Notes: a model not told the origin generated them from the sequence alone. A stretch of 16,205 nt of DNA from JANRKG01 sp033763635 (GCA_033763635.1 JANRKG010000376.1:1-16205), one strand, 5' to 3'. Shown: positions 1-7,149, numbered from the stretch's first letter. Program-made: numbers and translations.

Positions 1-44
1 AGGGCGATCGCAGCGGCATAACAAATCGATGGAGCCGACCGCCG

Positions 45-76
45 AGAGGTTATCTGTGAGAATCAGAGGTTATCTG
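45..76. repeat. Two perfect 12-base direct repeats
   Basis: AGAGGTTATCTG occurs at 45-56 and again at 65-76, a 20-base period. The pair is bracketed by complementary GC-rich arms, GAGCCG at 32-37 and CGGCTC near 79-84, so the whole stretch could fold as one stem enclosing both copies. Function is unknown; it may be the edge of an element that continues beyond the window, or an operator pair far upstream of egtC. Confidence 0.45.
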
Positions 77-146
77 CGGCGGCTCATCTCAATCGTTAGG
101 CTGCTTCAACGATTGGTGATGTTGTAACAGCCAACTCACAATCTTC

Positions 147-221
147 AACCTGAGAGGGATTTTACCTCAGGTTTAGGGTCCGCTCACCTAAACCTTTGCC
201 AAGCGCGATAATCTGGTTTAG
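147..221 (+). promoter_or_regulatory. Switch-like leader of egtC with mutually exclusive stem-loops
   Basis: Four short segments can pair in overlapping ways: AACCTGAG (147-154) with CTCAGGTT (166-173), GGTTTAGG (170-177) with CCTAAACC (187-194), and CCTAAACC again with GGTTTAG (215-221). Pairings 1:2, 2:3 and 3:4 exclude one another, as in attenuators and riboswitches. No U-run follows, so an effect on translation, or a protein operator on the DNA, is likelier than transcription termination. It matches no riboswitch family that I recognise. Pairing is seen directly; a regulatory role is inferred. Confidence 0.4.
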
Positions 222-250
222 AGATTTCAATACAGGAGCAACCCTCCCGC

Positions 251-1060
251 ATGTGCCGATTATTGGGCTACCTGGGTTCCCCGACCCGATTAGAGAACTT
301 GATCTACAAACCTGAACATTCTCTGGTGGTCCAAAGCTATCAACCCCGTCAGATGACCTCCGGCGTTGTGAATGCAGATGGATTTGGAGTGGGATGGTAT
401 CACCCGCAGCAAGTGAGTGAAGCGTTCACCTATCGCAGCACCGTTCCCATCTGGAATGATGCGAATTTGCCGAGCTTGAGCCGTTATATCGAGTCGGGCT
501 GTGTGTTGGCCTATGTCCGGAGTGCAACGGCAGGGCAAGCTTTAGATGTTAGTAATTGTCAGCCTTTTGTAGCCGATCGCCTCTCCTGTATTCACAATGG
601 GTTCATTGAGAACTTTCGACAAACCCTATACCGTCCGATCCGCGATCGTCTTTCTGACAAGATTTACCAGATGATTCGAGGCACGACGGATTCAGAGCAT
701 ATCTTTGGGTTGTTTTTGCAAGAGGTTCAATCATCTCCTGAATTGCCGCTTGAAAAATCACTCTACAAAACGCTGACGATTCTGGCTGATCTCGCCCAGG
801 TTTATCAGACAAGCGTTTCGGCGAATCTGATCCTCAGTGATGGTCAGCGGTTGGTTGCGTCTCGGTATGCAGTTCGAGGCAATCCAGACGCGCCGCCCCT
901 CCCTGCACCCTCCCTCTACTGGTTGCAGGACCATCCCCTGTTTCCTCAAGCCGTTTTGATCGCATCAGAACCCCTCTTCCCAGGAAACTGGATGCGCTGT
1001 CCCGATCGCTGTGTGTTGACGGTAGGAGATGATCTCGATGTCCAGATCCACCAGTTCTAA
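251..1060 (+). CDS. egtC: Ergothioneine biosynthesis protein EgtC, class II glutamine amidotransferase (269 aa)
   Basis: EgtC is a cytosolic Ntn-hydrolase that removes the gamma-glutamyl group from the sulfoxide intermediate made by EgtB from hercynine and gamma-glutamylcysteine. The protein starts Met-Cys-Arg-Leu, so Cys2 would become the N-terminal nucleophile after Met removal. Further class II amidotransferase landmarks are NADGFGVGWY at residues 41-50, the AYVRSAT stretch near 88-94, the HNGFIENF segment near 115-122, and GTTDSEH near 144-150. The length suits the family. AGGAG at 234-238 lies 12 bases before the ATG, slightly far, and GGAG could pair with CTCC at 244-247. egtB begins inside its 3' end, which supports EgtC over an unrelated amidotransferase. 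Presence of EgtC implies the gamma-glutamylcysteine-dependent route. egtD is not in the window. Confidence 0.88.
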   Translation: MCRLLGYLGSPTRLENLIYKPEHSLVVQSYQPRQMTSGVVNADGFGVGWYHPQQVSEAFTYRSTVPIWNDANLPSLSRYIESGCVLAYVRSATAGQALDVSNCQPFVADRLSCIHNGFIENFRQTLYRPIRDRLSDKIYQMIRGTTDSEHIFGLFLQEVQSSPELPLEKSLYKTLTILADLAQVYQTSVSANLILSDGQRLVASRYAVRGNPDAPPLPAPSLYWLQDHPLFPQAVLIASEPLFPGNWMRCPDRCVLTVGDDLDVQIHQF

Positions 1061-2315
1061 CCCCTCTAAAGTTTCCATTGCGAATCAAGACCATCTCAGG
1101 CACCAACTGGCGCAGGAGATGCTTCAGTGCCGTGACTTAACTCTGACACTATTTCAAGACCTGGATTACACCACCTTCTGTCAGCATATCCATCCTGACT
1201 TTAGCCCTGTGGGGTGGCATCTGGGACATATCGCCTATACGGAAGCGAAATGGTTACTCCAGCACTGTGCTCGTCAAACTCCCCTTTTTCCGGAATACCA
1301 TCGTCTCTTTGCGGCTGATGGCTTGCCAAAAGCCGATCGCGTCAAACTCCCCTCAATTCCTGCAACACTGCATTACCTGGAGACTGTGAGAGCGAACGTT
1401 CAGGAGTATTTGACGATCGCTCCGCTTGCGGCTGAGGAAAGGCTCTGGCGTTTTCTGCTGCAACATGAAAGCCAGCATTGTGAAACGGTGGCCTTCCTCC
1501 TCGCGCTGCTTGTTCCCCCGTCTGCCAATTCCCAATTCCCATCCTCTAATTCCCAATCCCAATCTCTCATCTTCATTCCTGCTGGACCCTTTGAGATGGG
1601 GAACGAGTCGCTGGATGCGTTGGACAATGAACGGCCCATCCATCAAGTGTTTCTGAAGGACTACTGGATCGATCGCTATCCGGTGACGTGTCGGGAATAT
1701 CGTCAGTTTAGGGCGGCAGGGGGCTATCAGACCGCTGAATGGTGGTCTCCGGAGGGGTGGCAGTGGTTACAGGTCCATCGGGTCGATCGGCCCCTGCATT
1801 GGTCCGAGGAGCATGCCTGGGATGATCATCCGGTTTGTGGGGTGAGTTGGTACGAAGCTGACGCTTACGCGCGATTTGTGGGCAAGCGATTACCGACGGA
1901 AGCCGAATGGGAAAAGGCCGCCAGTTGGCATCCCGTTTTACAACAGCGACAGAGATATCCCTGGGGAAATCAGGTGCCCGATCGCACGCGCTGTAACCAC
2001 AGTCATCACTATCGGGGCACCACTCCAGTCCAGGCGTTTCCAGAGGGACAAAGTTTTTATGGGTGCTATGACCTTTTAGGCAATGTGTGGGAGTGGACGG
2101 CTTCCTGGTTCGAAGGATATGCAGGATTTACCCATTTTCCCTATCCGGGCTACTCCCAGGTCTATTTTGATGGACAACATCGGGTGTTGCGGGGAGGAAG
2201 CTGGGTCACTCGCCCCTGGGCCATGCGATCGGCGTTTCGTAACTGGTATCACCCCGGTACGCGAGAGCTTTTTGCAGGGTTTCGTTGTGCTTCAGATGGG
2301 CCTGTTGGGAATTAG
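1038..2315 (+). CDS. egtB: Ergothioneine biosynthesis protein EgtB, non-heme iron sulfoxide synthase (425 aa)
   Basis: EgtB joins a thiol substrate to hercynine using O2 and Fe(II). The N-terminal DinB-like half carries the expected iron ligands: His in WHLGH (residue 64 from the start given) and HESQHCE, an HxxxHxE motif with His143 and His147. The C-terminal FGE-sulfatase (SUMF1) half runs from about residue 178 (FIPAGPFEMG), through LPTEAEWEKAA, YPWGN and LGNVWEWT, to VLRGGSW and FAGFRCA. An in-frame ATG also exists at 1029, but AGGAG at 1024-1028 touches it directly, whereas the same AGGAG sits nine bases before the ATG at 1038, so 1038 is preferred. Either start overlaps egtC, implying translational coupling. 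The linker between halves is coded by tandem AATTCCC repeats (about 1527-1564). The stop overlaps the convergent permease gene. OvoA-like or other SUMF1 enzymes are less likely given egtC. Confidence 0.85.
   Translation: MSRSTSSNPSKVSIANQDHLRHQLAQEMLQCRDLTLTLFQDLDYTTFCQHIHPDFSPVGWHLGHIAYTEAKWLLQHCARQTPLFPEYHRLFAADGLPKADRVKLPSIPATLHYLETVRANVQEYLTIAPLAAEERLWRFLLQHESQHCETVAFLLALLVPPSANSQFPSSNSQSQSLIFIPAGPFEMGNESLDALDNERPIHQVFLKDYWIDRYPVTCREYRQFRAAGGYQTAEWWSPEGWQWLQVHRVDRPLHWSEEHAWDDHPVCGVSWYEADAYARFVGKRLPTEAEWEKAASWHPVLQQRQRYPWGNQVPDRTRCNHSHHYRGTTPVQAFPEGQSFYGCYDLLGNVWEWTASWFEGYAGFTHFPYPGYSQVYFDGQHRVLRGGSWVTRPWAMRSAFRNWYHPGTRELFAGFRCASDGPVGN
1527..1564. repeat. AATTCCC heptamer-type repeat inside the egtB linker
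   Basis: AATTCCCAATTCCCA at 1527-1541 and AATTCCCAATCCCAATC at 1548-1564 form a near-tandem array. Similar sequence occurs outside genes at 7452-7470 and, inverted, at 7886-7900. Short heptamer tandem repeats of this style are known in cyanobacterial intergenic DNA. Here the array is translated in frame to a Ser/Asn/Gln-rich linker between the two EgtB domains. Confidence 0.6.
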
Positions 2316-2947
2316 CGCCGAACCGTTAATTGCTGTTCCAGCCATCCCAATCCTGCATCCGCCAATAAAGCCAGAAGAGTAGCGGGAATCGCCCCCGCTA
2401 AGATGCGTTGGGTATCCAAAATTGCGACCCCGCGAAAAATGAGGTCTCCCAATCCTCCCGCCCCAATCAGGGAGGCGATCGTCGCAACCCCGACTCCAAT
2501 GACCGTCGCCACCCGAATTCCTGCCAGGATGACTCCCAGGGAAAGGGGAATTTCGATTTGGGTCAGGAGTTGCCAATCTGTCATTCCCATCGCTTTTCCG
2601 GCTTCTCGAATGGCTGGGTCTACCCCTAAAATGCCTGTATAGGTGTTGCGGATAATGGGCAGTAGAGAATACAGGGTCAGGGCGACGATCGCCGTTCTTG
2701 CCCCAATCCCACCAATGAAGGGGATGGGAATCAAAAAACCGAATAGGGCGAGGCTGGGAATGGTCTGGACCAGGTTCGCGAATCCCAGAATCGGTTTACT
2801 TAGAAAGGGCAGGCGTGTCACCAGAATGCCGAGTGGAATGCCGATCGCAATGGCAATGCCCAGAGAGGCTGCAACCAGAAACAGATGTTCTAAAGTGCGT
2901 TGTCCCATCTCAGGCCCGTAGCGACTTAGAAAGTCTATCCCAGTCAT
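2312..2947 (-). CDS. OpuC/EgtU-type ABC transporter permease (211 aa)
   Basis: This is an inner-membrane permease subunit of the quaternary-amine (glycine betaine/choline/carnitine) ABC importer group. Hydrophobic segments lie near residues 20-42, 53-75, 83-100, 135-160 and 182-200. The cytoplasmic coupling loop is seen at about 115-134, reading EAGKAMGMTDWQLLTQIEIP, followed by a glycine-rich GAGGLGDLIFRG segment. The length is that of a bare permease domain; homologues are often fused to a C-terminal substrate-binding domain, which is absent. Its ATG overlaps the stop of the ATPase gene by four bases (ATGA), so the two are co-translated. Its own TAA overlaps the egtB TAG on the other strand. 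Substrate is unproven: betaine-type osmolytes by family, ergothioneine by neighbourhood. Confidence 0.85.
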   Translation of the reverse strand: MTGIDFLSRYGPEMGQRTLEHLFLVAASLGIAIAIGIPLGILVTRLPFLSKPILGFANLVQTIPSLALFGFLIPIPFIGGIGARTAIVALTLYSLLPIIRNTYTGILGVDPAIREAGKAMGMTDWQLLTQIEIPLSLGVILAGIRVATVIGVGVATIASLIGAGGLGDLIFRGVAILDTQRILAGAIPATLLALLADAGLGWLEQQLTVRR

Positions 2948-3714
2948 TGTGGTTCGCCCCTTAACCAGCCATCAATTGTTTTAAGCGTTTGCAACCCTTT
3001 CAGGAATGCCTGGGCTTCCGGCTCTGGTGAATAGAGAAAATCGCGGGGTGTTTCCTGCATCACCATTCTTCCGCCTTGCATCAGGGCAATCTGGGAGGCA
3101 AGGGTCAGGGCTTCCTGAATGTCATGGGTGACAAACACCACTGTTTTTTGCAGCCTTTGTTGTAGATGCCAAAATTCCTGCTGCATTTCCAGTCGGGTGA
3201 TTGGGTCCAGGGCACCAAATGGCTCATCCATCAGGAGGATCGGCGGATCGGCAGCCAGGGCACGGGCAACGCCAACCCGTTGGCGTTGCCCGCCCGAAAG
3301 TTGATGGGGATACCGATCGGCAAACTCCAGGGGCAATCCAACCATCGCCAGCAATTCCAGCACTCTCGAATGAATGCGATCGGGATGCCAGCCTTCCAAG
3401 GTCGGAACGAGTCCGATGTTACGGGCGATCGTGAAGTGGGGAAACAACCCAACCTCTTGAATTCCATACCCAATCTTGCGCCGTAGCTGAATCGGCTGCC
3501 ACTGGGAAGTCGGAACGCCTTCAACCCGCACCTCCCCGGAGGTTGGATTGAGGAGCCGATTGATGAGTTTTAGAGTGGTCGTCTTACCGCATCCGCTCCG
3601 ACCCAGGATCACCAGGGTTTCGCCCCGCCGCACCTGAAAACTGAGGTTAAAGACCAGGGTGCGGCGGTTGACCCGATAGGTGACATCACAGAATTGAAGG
3701 GCGATCGGCTCCAT
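2944..3714 (-). CDS. OpuC/EgtV-type ABC transporter ATP-binding protein (256 aa)
   Basis: This is the cytosolic ATPase that drives the permease encoded immediately downstream. All motifs are intact: Walker A GRSGCGKT at 38-45, Q-loop glutamine at 86 in IGYGIQEVGLFP, signature LSGGQRQR from 139, Walker B ILLMDEP at 159-165, D-loop ALD, and switch His197 in VTHD. The helical region and the QEALTLA segment resemble OpuCA/ProV-type subunits. At 256 residues it lacks the C-terminal CBS domains that sense ionic strength in many osmoregulated homologues, which weakens a pure osmoprotection role. No clear Shine-Dalgarno precedes the ATG. No binding-protein gene is present on either side, so a partner must be encoded elsewhere if this is an importer. 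Confidence 0.87.
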   Translation of the reverse strand: MEPIALQFCDVTYRVNRRTLVFNLSFQVRRGETLVILGRSGCGKTTTLKLINRLLNPTSGEVRVEGVPTSQWQPIQLRRKIGYGIQEVGLFPHFTIARNIGLVPTLEGWHPDRIHSRVLELLAMVGLPLEFADRYPHQLSGGQRQRVGVARALAADPPILLMDEPFGALDPITRLEMQQEFWHLQQRLQKTVVFVTHDIQEALTLASQIALMQGGRMVMQETPRDFLYSPEPEAQAFLKGLQTLKTIDGWLRGEPQ

Positions 3715-3750
3715 AAGAGGCTGAGTTAGGAAGAGGGAATGATCTCCTAC

Positions 3751-3768
3751 ACCCTATACCCTACACCT
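3751..3768. repeat. Short C/A-rich repeat (CCCTA/CCCTACACC type)
   Basis: Between the ATPase start and the next gene the + strand carries the near-tandem units ACACCCTATACCCTACACC. Such CCCTACACC-type runs resemble low-complexity intergenic repeats seen in cyanobacteria. No terminator-like hairpin was found in this 76-base gap. Confidence 0.35.
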
Positions 3769-3790
3769 CCCTTTTTCCACCCGAAAAGCC

Positions 3791-5425
3791 TTAGACCCAA
3801 TCAATCATGAAGCGTAATTCTAGTGGCCCTAATCCTAGTTCCTCGGTGGTCATCACCTGGGTTTCATAGAGGGCCAGCATATCTTTCGGTTTGGGATTGC
3901 CCCGACTGGCTCCCGTGACCCCTTTTGCAATGACTAAGCCACAAGCATTCCGGGTTTTTTTACAGCGTTGTTGCCACTGCTTGCGAGCGACCTTATAGGA
4001 GGGATCATCGTCTGCAAATTCGGCAAACAGATGCAGTTCTCCATTGTCGGTTAACAACAACCCCAGATCGTAGGAACCACTAAAGGGATCTTCCCCCGGA
4101 TTAAAACAAATCGCTTTCAAGCCTCCAGCTTCTTGAAGATTCTGAATTAGGGTTTTGGCTTTGGGTTGGGAGGTTTGTACCAGAATGATCGGTAAACCAT
4201 CTCCTTTCGTCAGGATGGGGGTTGCTGCTCCCTGATAGACCTCGACGGACGATCGCAGTTGCTCCAGCGTCTCCCACTCAATCACACTGAGGGCACGAAG
4301 AGCGCCTTCGGGCACCAGATCATCGCGCAAGACGGGAAACGAGGAGGCCCCAGGTAAAGACTCTGCCATCTCCTGCAATTCCTGGGAGAGGTCCGGCAGG
4401 GTCGAAACCTGGACGGAAATTTGCGTCTTTGCCCCTTCTGCTGCCAGACCTTTTGCCTCAATCGGGATGGGAATGCGATAACGACCGTTGACGGCTATAA
4501 ATTCTTCAGTGAGGGCACGGCGATGTTGTTGAAAAAATCGATGAAGGGCTTCCAGGGCAACGGAAAGGGTCAGGGTTTCTTCCTCGTGGAGAAACGATCG
4601 CAACCCCTCTAGAGGATGGAGATTGCCAAAGTTCGGTTGAATCTCTGAGGGGGGGAGGGTTGCTAAATCAATTGGCTCTTCTTCCTCGTCGTCGATCGCT
4701 TCATAGGTCAGGAAGAGGCAATCTTGCTGTAAGAATGCCTCTTCCATATTTTCAAAGTCTTCGTCTTGAAGGGCACGCTGGCGAAACTGTTTTAGGGAAT
4801 CCAGGGATCGATAGAGGAGAATCCCATACTCCATCCCCATATTGCCCATGATGGATAAGTAGAGAGTTTCAATGTCCCAGGTGTTTAACTCGATCGCAAT
4901 GATCTGGCTATCTTCCAAATATTCCCAGGGGGCATCCTTCCAGAGGGTATGGGCCTGTTGGTTGAGGCGATCGGCTAAGGCCGGGGGAAGTTGGGGAGGT
5001 CGGGAGTTGACCACATCCTGAAAACTGCGGAAGATCTCATCAATTAGGGGCAATTCCGGCATGTACTCGACCGTAATCCCTAACTCCTGCAAGACTCCCC
5101 GCAGATAAAACTGTACTTCCCGGTCTCGGACCACAATTTTTTGCGGGCGCGCTGGCTTGGCGGGATTGTGGGGCTGTTCCATCGCCCGCAACAGGGTTCG
5201 TACAATGGCTTCCGGCCCCATATCGGGGGGAACCATGTCCATCGATCGCACCACTCCCTGGGAACGGTCCACCCAGAGAATACAATCACCTTCCTGGGCG
5301 GGTTCTGCCTCCAAAGATCGATCAGCAGACCCCGTAGAAAACAGGCGACGATCGCCCTCCCATACACTGGGAATCTGGGAAAGTTGCCGTAACCGACGAC
5401 GAGTAGATGTGTTAAGACCAGTCAT
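3791..5425 (-). CDS. Large uncharacterised cyanobacterial protein (544 aa)
   Basis: I do not recognise a function. The protein has no signal peptide or membrane segment and is acidic, with an EEEE run in the middle. Notable stretches are an N-terminal part with QKIVVRDREVQFYLRG, a central WDIETLYLSIMGNMGMEYG followed by LLYRSLDSLKQF, and a C-terminal part with NGELHLFAEFADDD and KQWQQRCKKTRNACG. The central and C-terminal parts resemble domains of unknown function annotated in cyanobacteria (possibly DUF6930/DUF7309, from memory and unverified). The open frame extends to a TTG at 5458, but ATG at 5425 gives a more protein-like N-terminus (MTGLNTSTRRRLRQL); neither has a strong ribosome site. 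It is upstream of and codirectional with the ABC genes, 76 bases away; a link is possible but not shown. Confidence 0.8.
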   Translation of the reverse strand: MTGLNTSTRRRLRQLSQIPSVWEGDRRLFSTGSADRSLEAEPAQEGDCILWVDRSQGVVRSMDMVPPDMGPEAIVRTLLRAMEQPHNPAKPARPQKIVVRDREVQFYLRGVLQELGITVEYMPELPLIDEIFRSFQDVVNSRPPQLPPALADRLNQQAHTLWKDAPWEYLEDSQIIAIELNTWDIETLYLSIMGNMGMEYGILLYRSLDSLKQFRQRALQDEDFENMEEAFLQQDCLFLTYEAIDDEEEEPIDLATLPPSEIQPNFGNLHPLEGLRSFLHEEETLTLSVALEALHRFFQQHRRALTEEFIAVNGRYRIPIPIEAKGLAAEGAKTQISVQVSTLPDLSQELQEMAESLPGASSFPVLRDDLVPEGALRALSVIEWETLEQLRSSVEVYQGAATPILTKGDGLPIILVQTSQPKAKTLIQNLQEAGGLKAICFNPGEDPFSGSYDLGLLLTDNGELHLFAEFADDDPSYKVARKQWQQRCKKTRNACGLVIAKGVTGASRGNPKPKDMLALYETQVMTTEELGLGPLELRFMIDWV

Positions 5426-5781
5426 GAACTCGGAGCCATACAAAATGGGTGGAACCAATCTGACGGAACGCTGACTTGGGGGCTAACTTTGAGGTTAATT
5501 TTGGTTGTTCCATGCTTTTTTATCCTCGCTCAGAAGAAGCACTTTCAACGACCCCGTAAAGTTTACATTCCAAATTGATTGGTGCATTGCGAATCGTAAT
5601 TGTAGCGAATAAGCCAGGGAAGTGTCCGATCCGCTACTATCAGATTACAGCGCTTTTTATAGCCATGCATCCCGTTCATCGCGAAACGTAATTGCGAAAC
5701 AGGTGTAGCAGGGCATCGATTCTAGAGACGATTGATAGATGAGCGTATCGATAAGCGTGAAGATAGGGAGATGCATAACGC
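5426..5781. other. Divergent intergenic region upstream of the Fe-S carrier gene
   Basis: No gene is visible in these 356 bases, which separate two divergently transcribed genes and must hold both promoters. The clearest structure is a pair of direct repeats: CATTGCGAATCGTAATTG at 5585-5602 and CATCGCGAAACGTAATTG at 5677-5694, identical at 16 of 18 positions. CTGACGGAACGCT at 5460-5472 nearly matches one end of the MITE-like element at 14876-14982, but no partner end is seen nearby. No confident -35/-10 pair was identified. Confidence 0.5.
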
Positions 5782-6150
5782 ATGACACAATCACTTCAAC
5801 CCCCAGTTCAGCCCCAGCAACGGGGGATTCAGATGACTGAGGCTGCCCTCCGTCAAGTCATCGCTTTACGGAAAAGACAGGATACAGATCTGTGTTTACG
5901 AGTGGGTGTGCGCCAGGGAGGTTGCTCCGGCATGTCCTACACGATGGATTTTGAAGATGGAAGCAACATCAAGGAATCTGATGAAGTCTTTGACTACGAT
6001 GGTTTCAAGGTTGTCTGTGATCCCAAAAGCTTGCTGTACCTCTATGGCCTGGTTCTGGATTACAGTGATGCCATGATTGGAGGGGGCTTTCAGTTCACAA
6101 ATCCAAATGCTAATCAAACCTGTGGTTGTGGAAAGTCCTTCTCAGCCTAG
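5782..6150 (+). CDS. sufA: A-type Fe-S cluster carrier, SufA/IscA/HesB family (122 aa)
   Basis: A-type carriers bind a nascent Fe-S cluster (or iron) and pass it to apo-proteins. The three conserved cysteines are present: Cys48 in GGCSGMSY, and Cys114 and Cys116 in the C-terminal CGCGKSF. The core VCDPKSLLYLYGLVLDYSD and GGFQFTNPNA segments fit cyanobacterial and plastid SufA-type members; residues 1-15 form a Gln/Pro-rich extension. GGGAG at 5767-5770 is a weak ribosome site, about 11 bases before the ATG. The gene stands alone, without other suf or isc genes, and is closed by a strong hairpin terminator. The symbol is given by resemblance; IscA is the alternative name within the same family. 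Confidence 0.88.
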   Translation: MTQSLQPPVQPQQRGIQMTEAALRQVIALRKRQDTDLCLRVGVRQGGCSGMSYTMDFEDGSNIKESDEVFDYDGFKVVCDPKSLLYLYGLVLDYSDAMIGGGFQFTNPNANQTCGCGKSFSA

Positions 6151-6230
6151 TTTTCCCTTGTGAAGCGTTCGCGGGTGAATTCTAAAGGCTTTTGATTCGC
6201 AATCCAGGATATGATGATTGGTTGGCTAAG

Positions 6231-6260
6231 AGAGCTAGATCCTCTAGCTCTTATTTTTTT
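6231..6260 (+). terminator. Rho-independent terminator after the Fe-S carrier gene
   Basis: AGAGCTAG (6231-6238) and CTAGCTCT (6244-6251) form a perfect 8-pair stem with a five-base loop, followed by TA and seven T residues to 6260. It separates the carrier gene from the TPR gene, so they are probably separate or only partly linked transcripts. Confidence 0.88.
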
Positions 6261-6315
6261 GCTGTGTTTTTGATCCCGACATATTTTTGAATGTACTGTT
6301 TTATCCGTTGTCACT

Positions 6316-6738
6316 ATGACCCAGCCTGTTGAAACGCTATTTGAAGAGGGAATTAATCGTTACAAAGCCGGGGAATCGATCGAAACCCTCATCCCTACCT
6401 TCAAGGAAATTTGCGATCGTGCGCCCAAAAACAGCCCTGCCTGGACCTGTCTTGCATGGCTTTACCTGCTGGATGACAAACCCACGTTGGCTTTGAAAGC
6501 AGCGCAAAAAGCGGTCAAGCTCAATCCCCAAGACCCTCAGGCTCGTGTAAACCTGTCGATCGCGATGCTGGAAACGGGGCAAAAGGGAGTGCGACCCCAT
6601 GTAGAGTTAGTGCAGCAAATTGTTCTGGCGGTTCCCGAAATGCGCCAGGAAGTTCAAGAGAATCTTGAAGAAGGATTAAGCAGGAAATCAGACTGGAAAA
6701 GCTTAGAGAGAATCAGGGTTTGGCTCTTCGAGTCTTAA
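6316..6738 (+). CDS. Small tetratricopeptide-repeat protein (140 aa)
   Basis: TPR domains are helical scaffolds for protein-protein contacts. A clear repeat lies at about residues 42-75 (PAWTCLAWLYLLDDKPTLAL, then KAAQKAVKLNPQD), with weaker repeats before it (6-39) and after it (76-88). There is no signal peptide or membrane segment, so a soluble cytosolic protein is expected. No good Shine-Dalgarno precedes the ATG. It lies 165 bases downstream of the Fe-S carrier on the same strand, but the terminator between them argues against a tight operon. The partner is unknown. Confidence 0.75.
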   Translation: MTQPVETLFEEGINRYKAGESIETLIPTFKEICDRAPKNSPAWTCLAWLYLLDDKPTLALKAAQKAVKLNPQDPQARVNLSIAMLETGQKGVRPHVELVQQIVLAVPEMRQEVQENLEEGLSRKSDWKSLERIRVWLFES

Positions 6739-6840
6739 CAAACCTTTATGAAGACACGCTTCACAAACTCAACTCCCTATTCCATGAGAAAGCGGGGATC
6801 ACGCGCCTAACTAGATTAAGAGCGTTAACAAAATCTTAAC

Positions 6841-6889
6841 TAACTTCATCAAATTCTCATAAATCCAATGATAGGATTTGATGAACTTA
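6841..6889. promoter_or_regulatory. Inverted repeat upstream of the 64-residue gene
   Basis: TAACTTCATCAAAT (6841-6854) and ATTTGATGAACTTA (6876-6889) are inverted copies matching at 13 of 14 positions around a 21-base centre; an inner AATCC/GGATT pair can also form. No T-run follows directly, so an operator or leader hairpin for the gene starting at 6955 fits better than a terminator, though termination of the TPR transcript is not excluded. A weak TTGATG at 6878-6883 could be a -35 box, but no well-spaced -10 was found. Confidence 0.4.
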
Positions 6890-6954
6890 ACGATTAGTTT
6901 TTGTTTATAGCTAGTCGTTCCCCACCTTTTTTAAAACTCAGGAGTTAAGTAGCC

Positions 6955-7149
6955 ATGACAAGCGATAGAGTCGAGGTTAAATCCGAAATTCGTAATCACA
7001 AGGGCTTTTTTGTTCAAGAAGCATCTTACAAGCTAATGAGCATCGACAATTCAGGATGGGCACTCATTTGTATTGATGATGCAACCTGTCACTATGTTGA
7101 CCCCGATGACCTGCAAATTCCTCAAGAAATTCGGGATTCAATTCGCTAA
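6955..7149 (+). CDS. Small conserved-looking hypothetical protein (64 aa)
   Basis: I do not recognise a function. The protein is soluble, rich in Asp and Ile, and has a single Trp and two Cys (ALICIDDATCHYVDPDD). The gene is well supported as real: AGGAG at 6940-6944 lies ten bases before the ATG, an inverted repeat lies upstream, and a strong terminator begins 52 bases after the stop. It is therefore probably a monocistronic, individually regulated small gene. Confidence 0.7.
   Translation: MTSDRVEVKSEIRNHKGFFVQEASYKLMSIDNSGWALICIDDATCHYVDPDDLQIPQEIRDSIR

Noticed and set aside
3..10. GCGATCGC as a specific regulatory site
   Set aside because: This is the HIP1 octamer, spread genome-wide in many cyanobacteria; useful for taxonomy, not as a local signal.
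5426..5458. TTG start of the 544-residue protein
   Set aside because: No ribosome site, and the extra 11 residues look like read-back of non-coding DNA; not fully excluded.
5460..5472. CTGACGGAACGCT as a MITE end
   Set aside because: It is 12 of 13 identical to the element end, but no partner end or interior is seen nearby; may be chance or a remnant.
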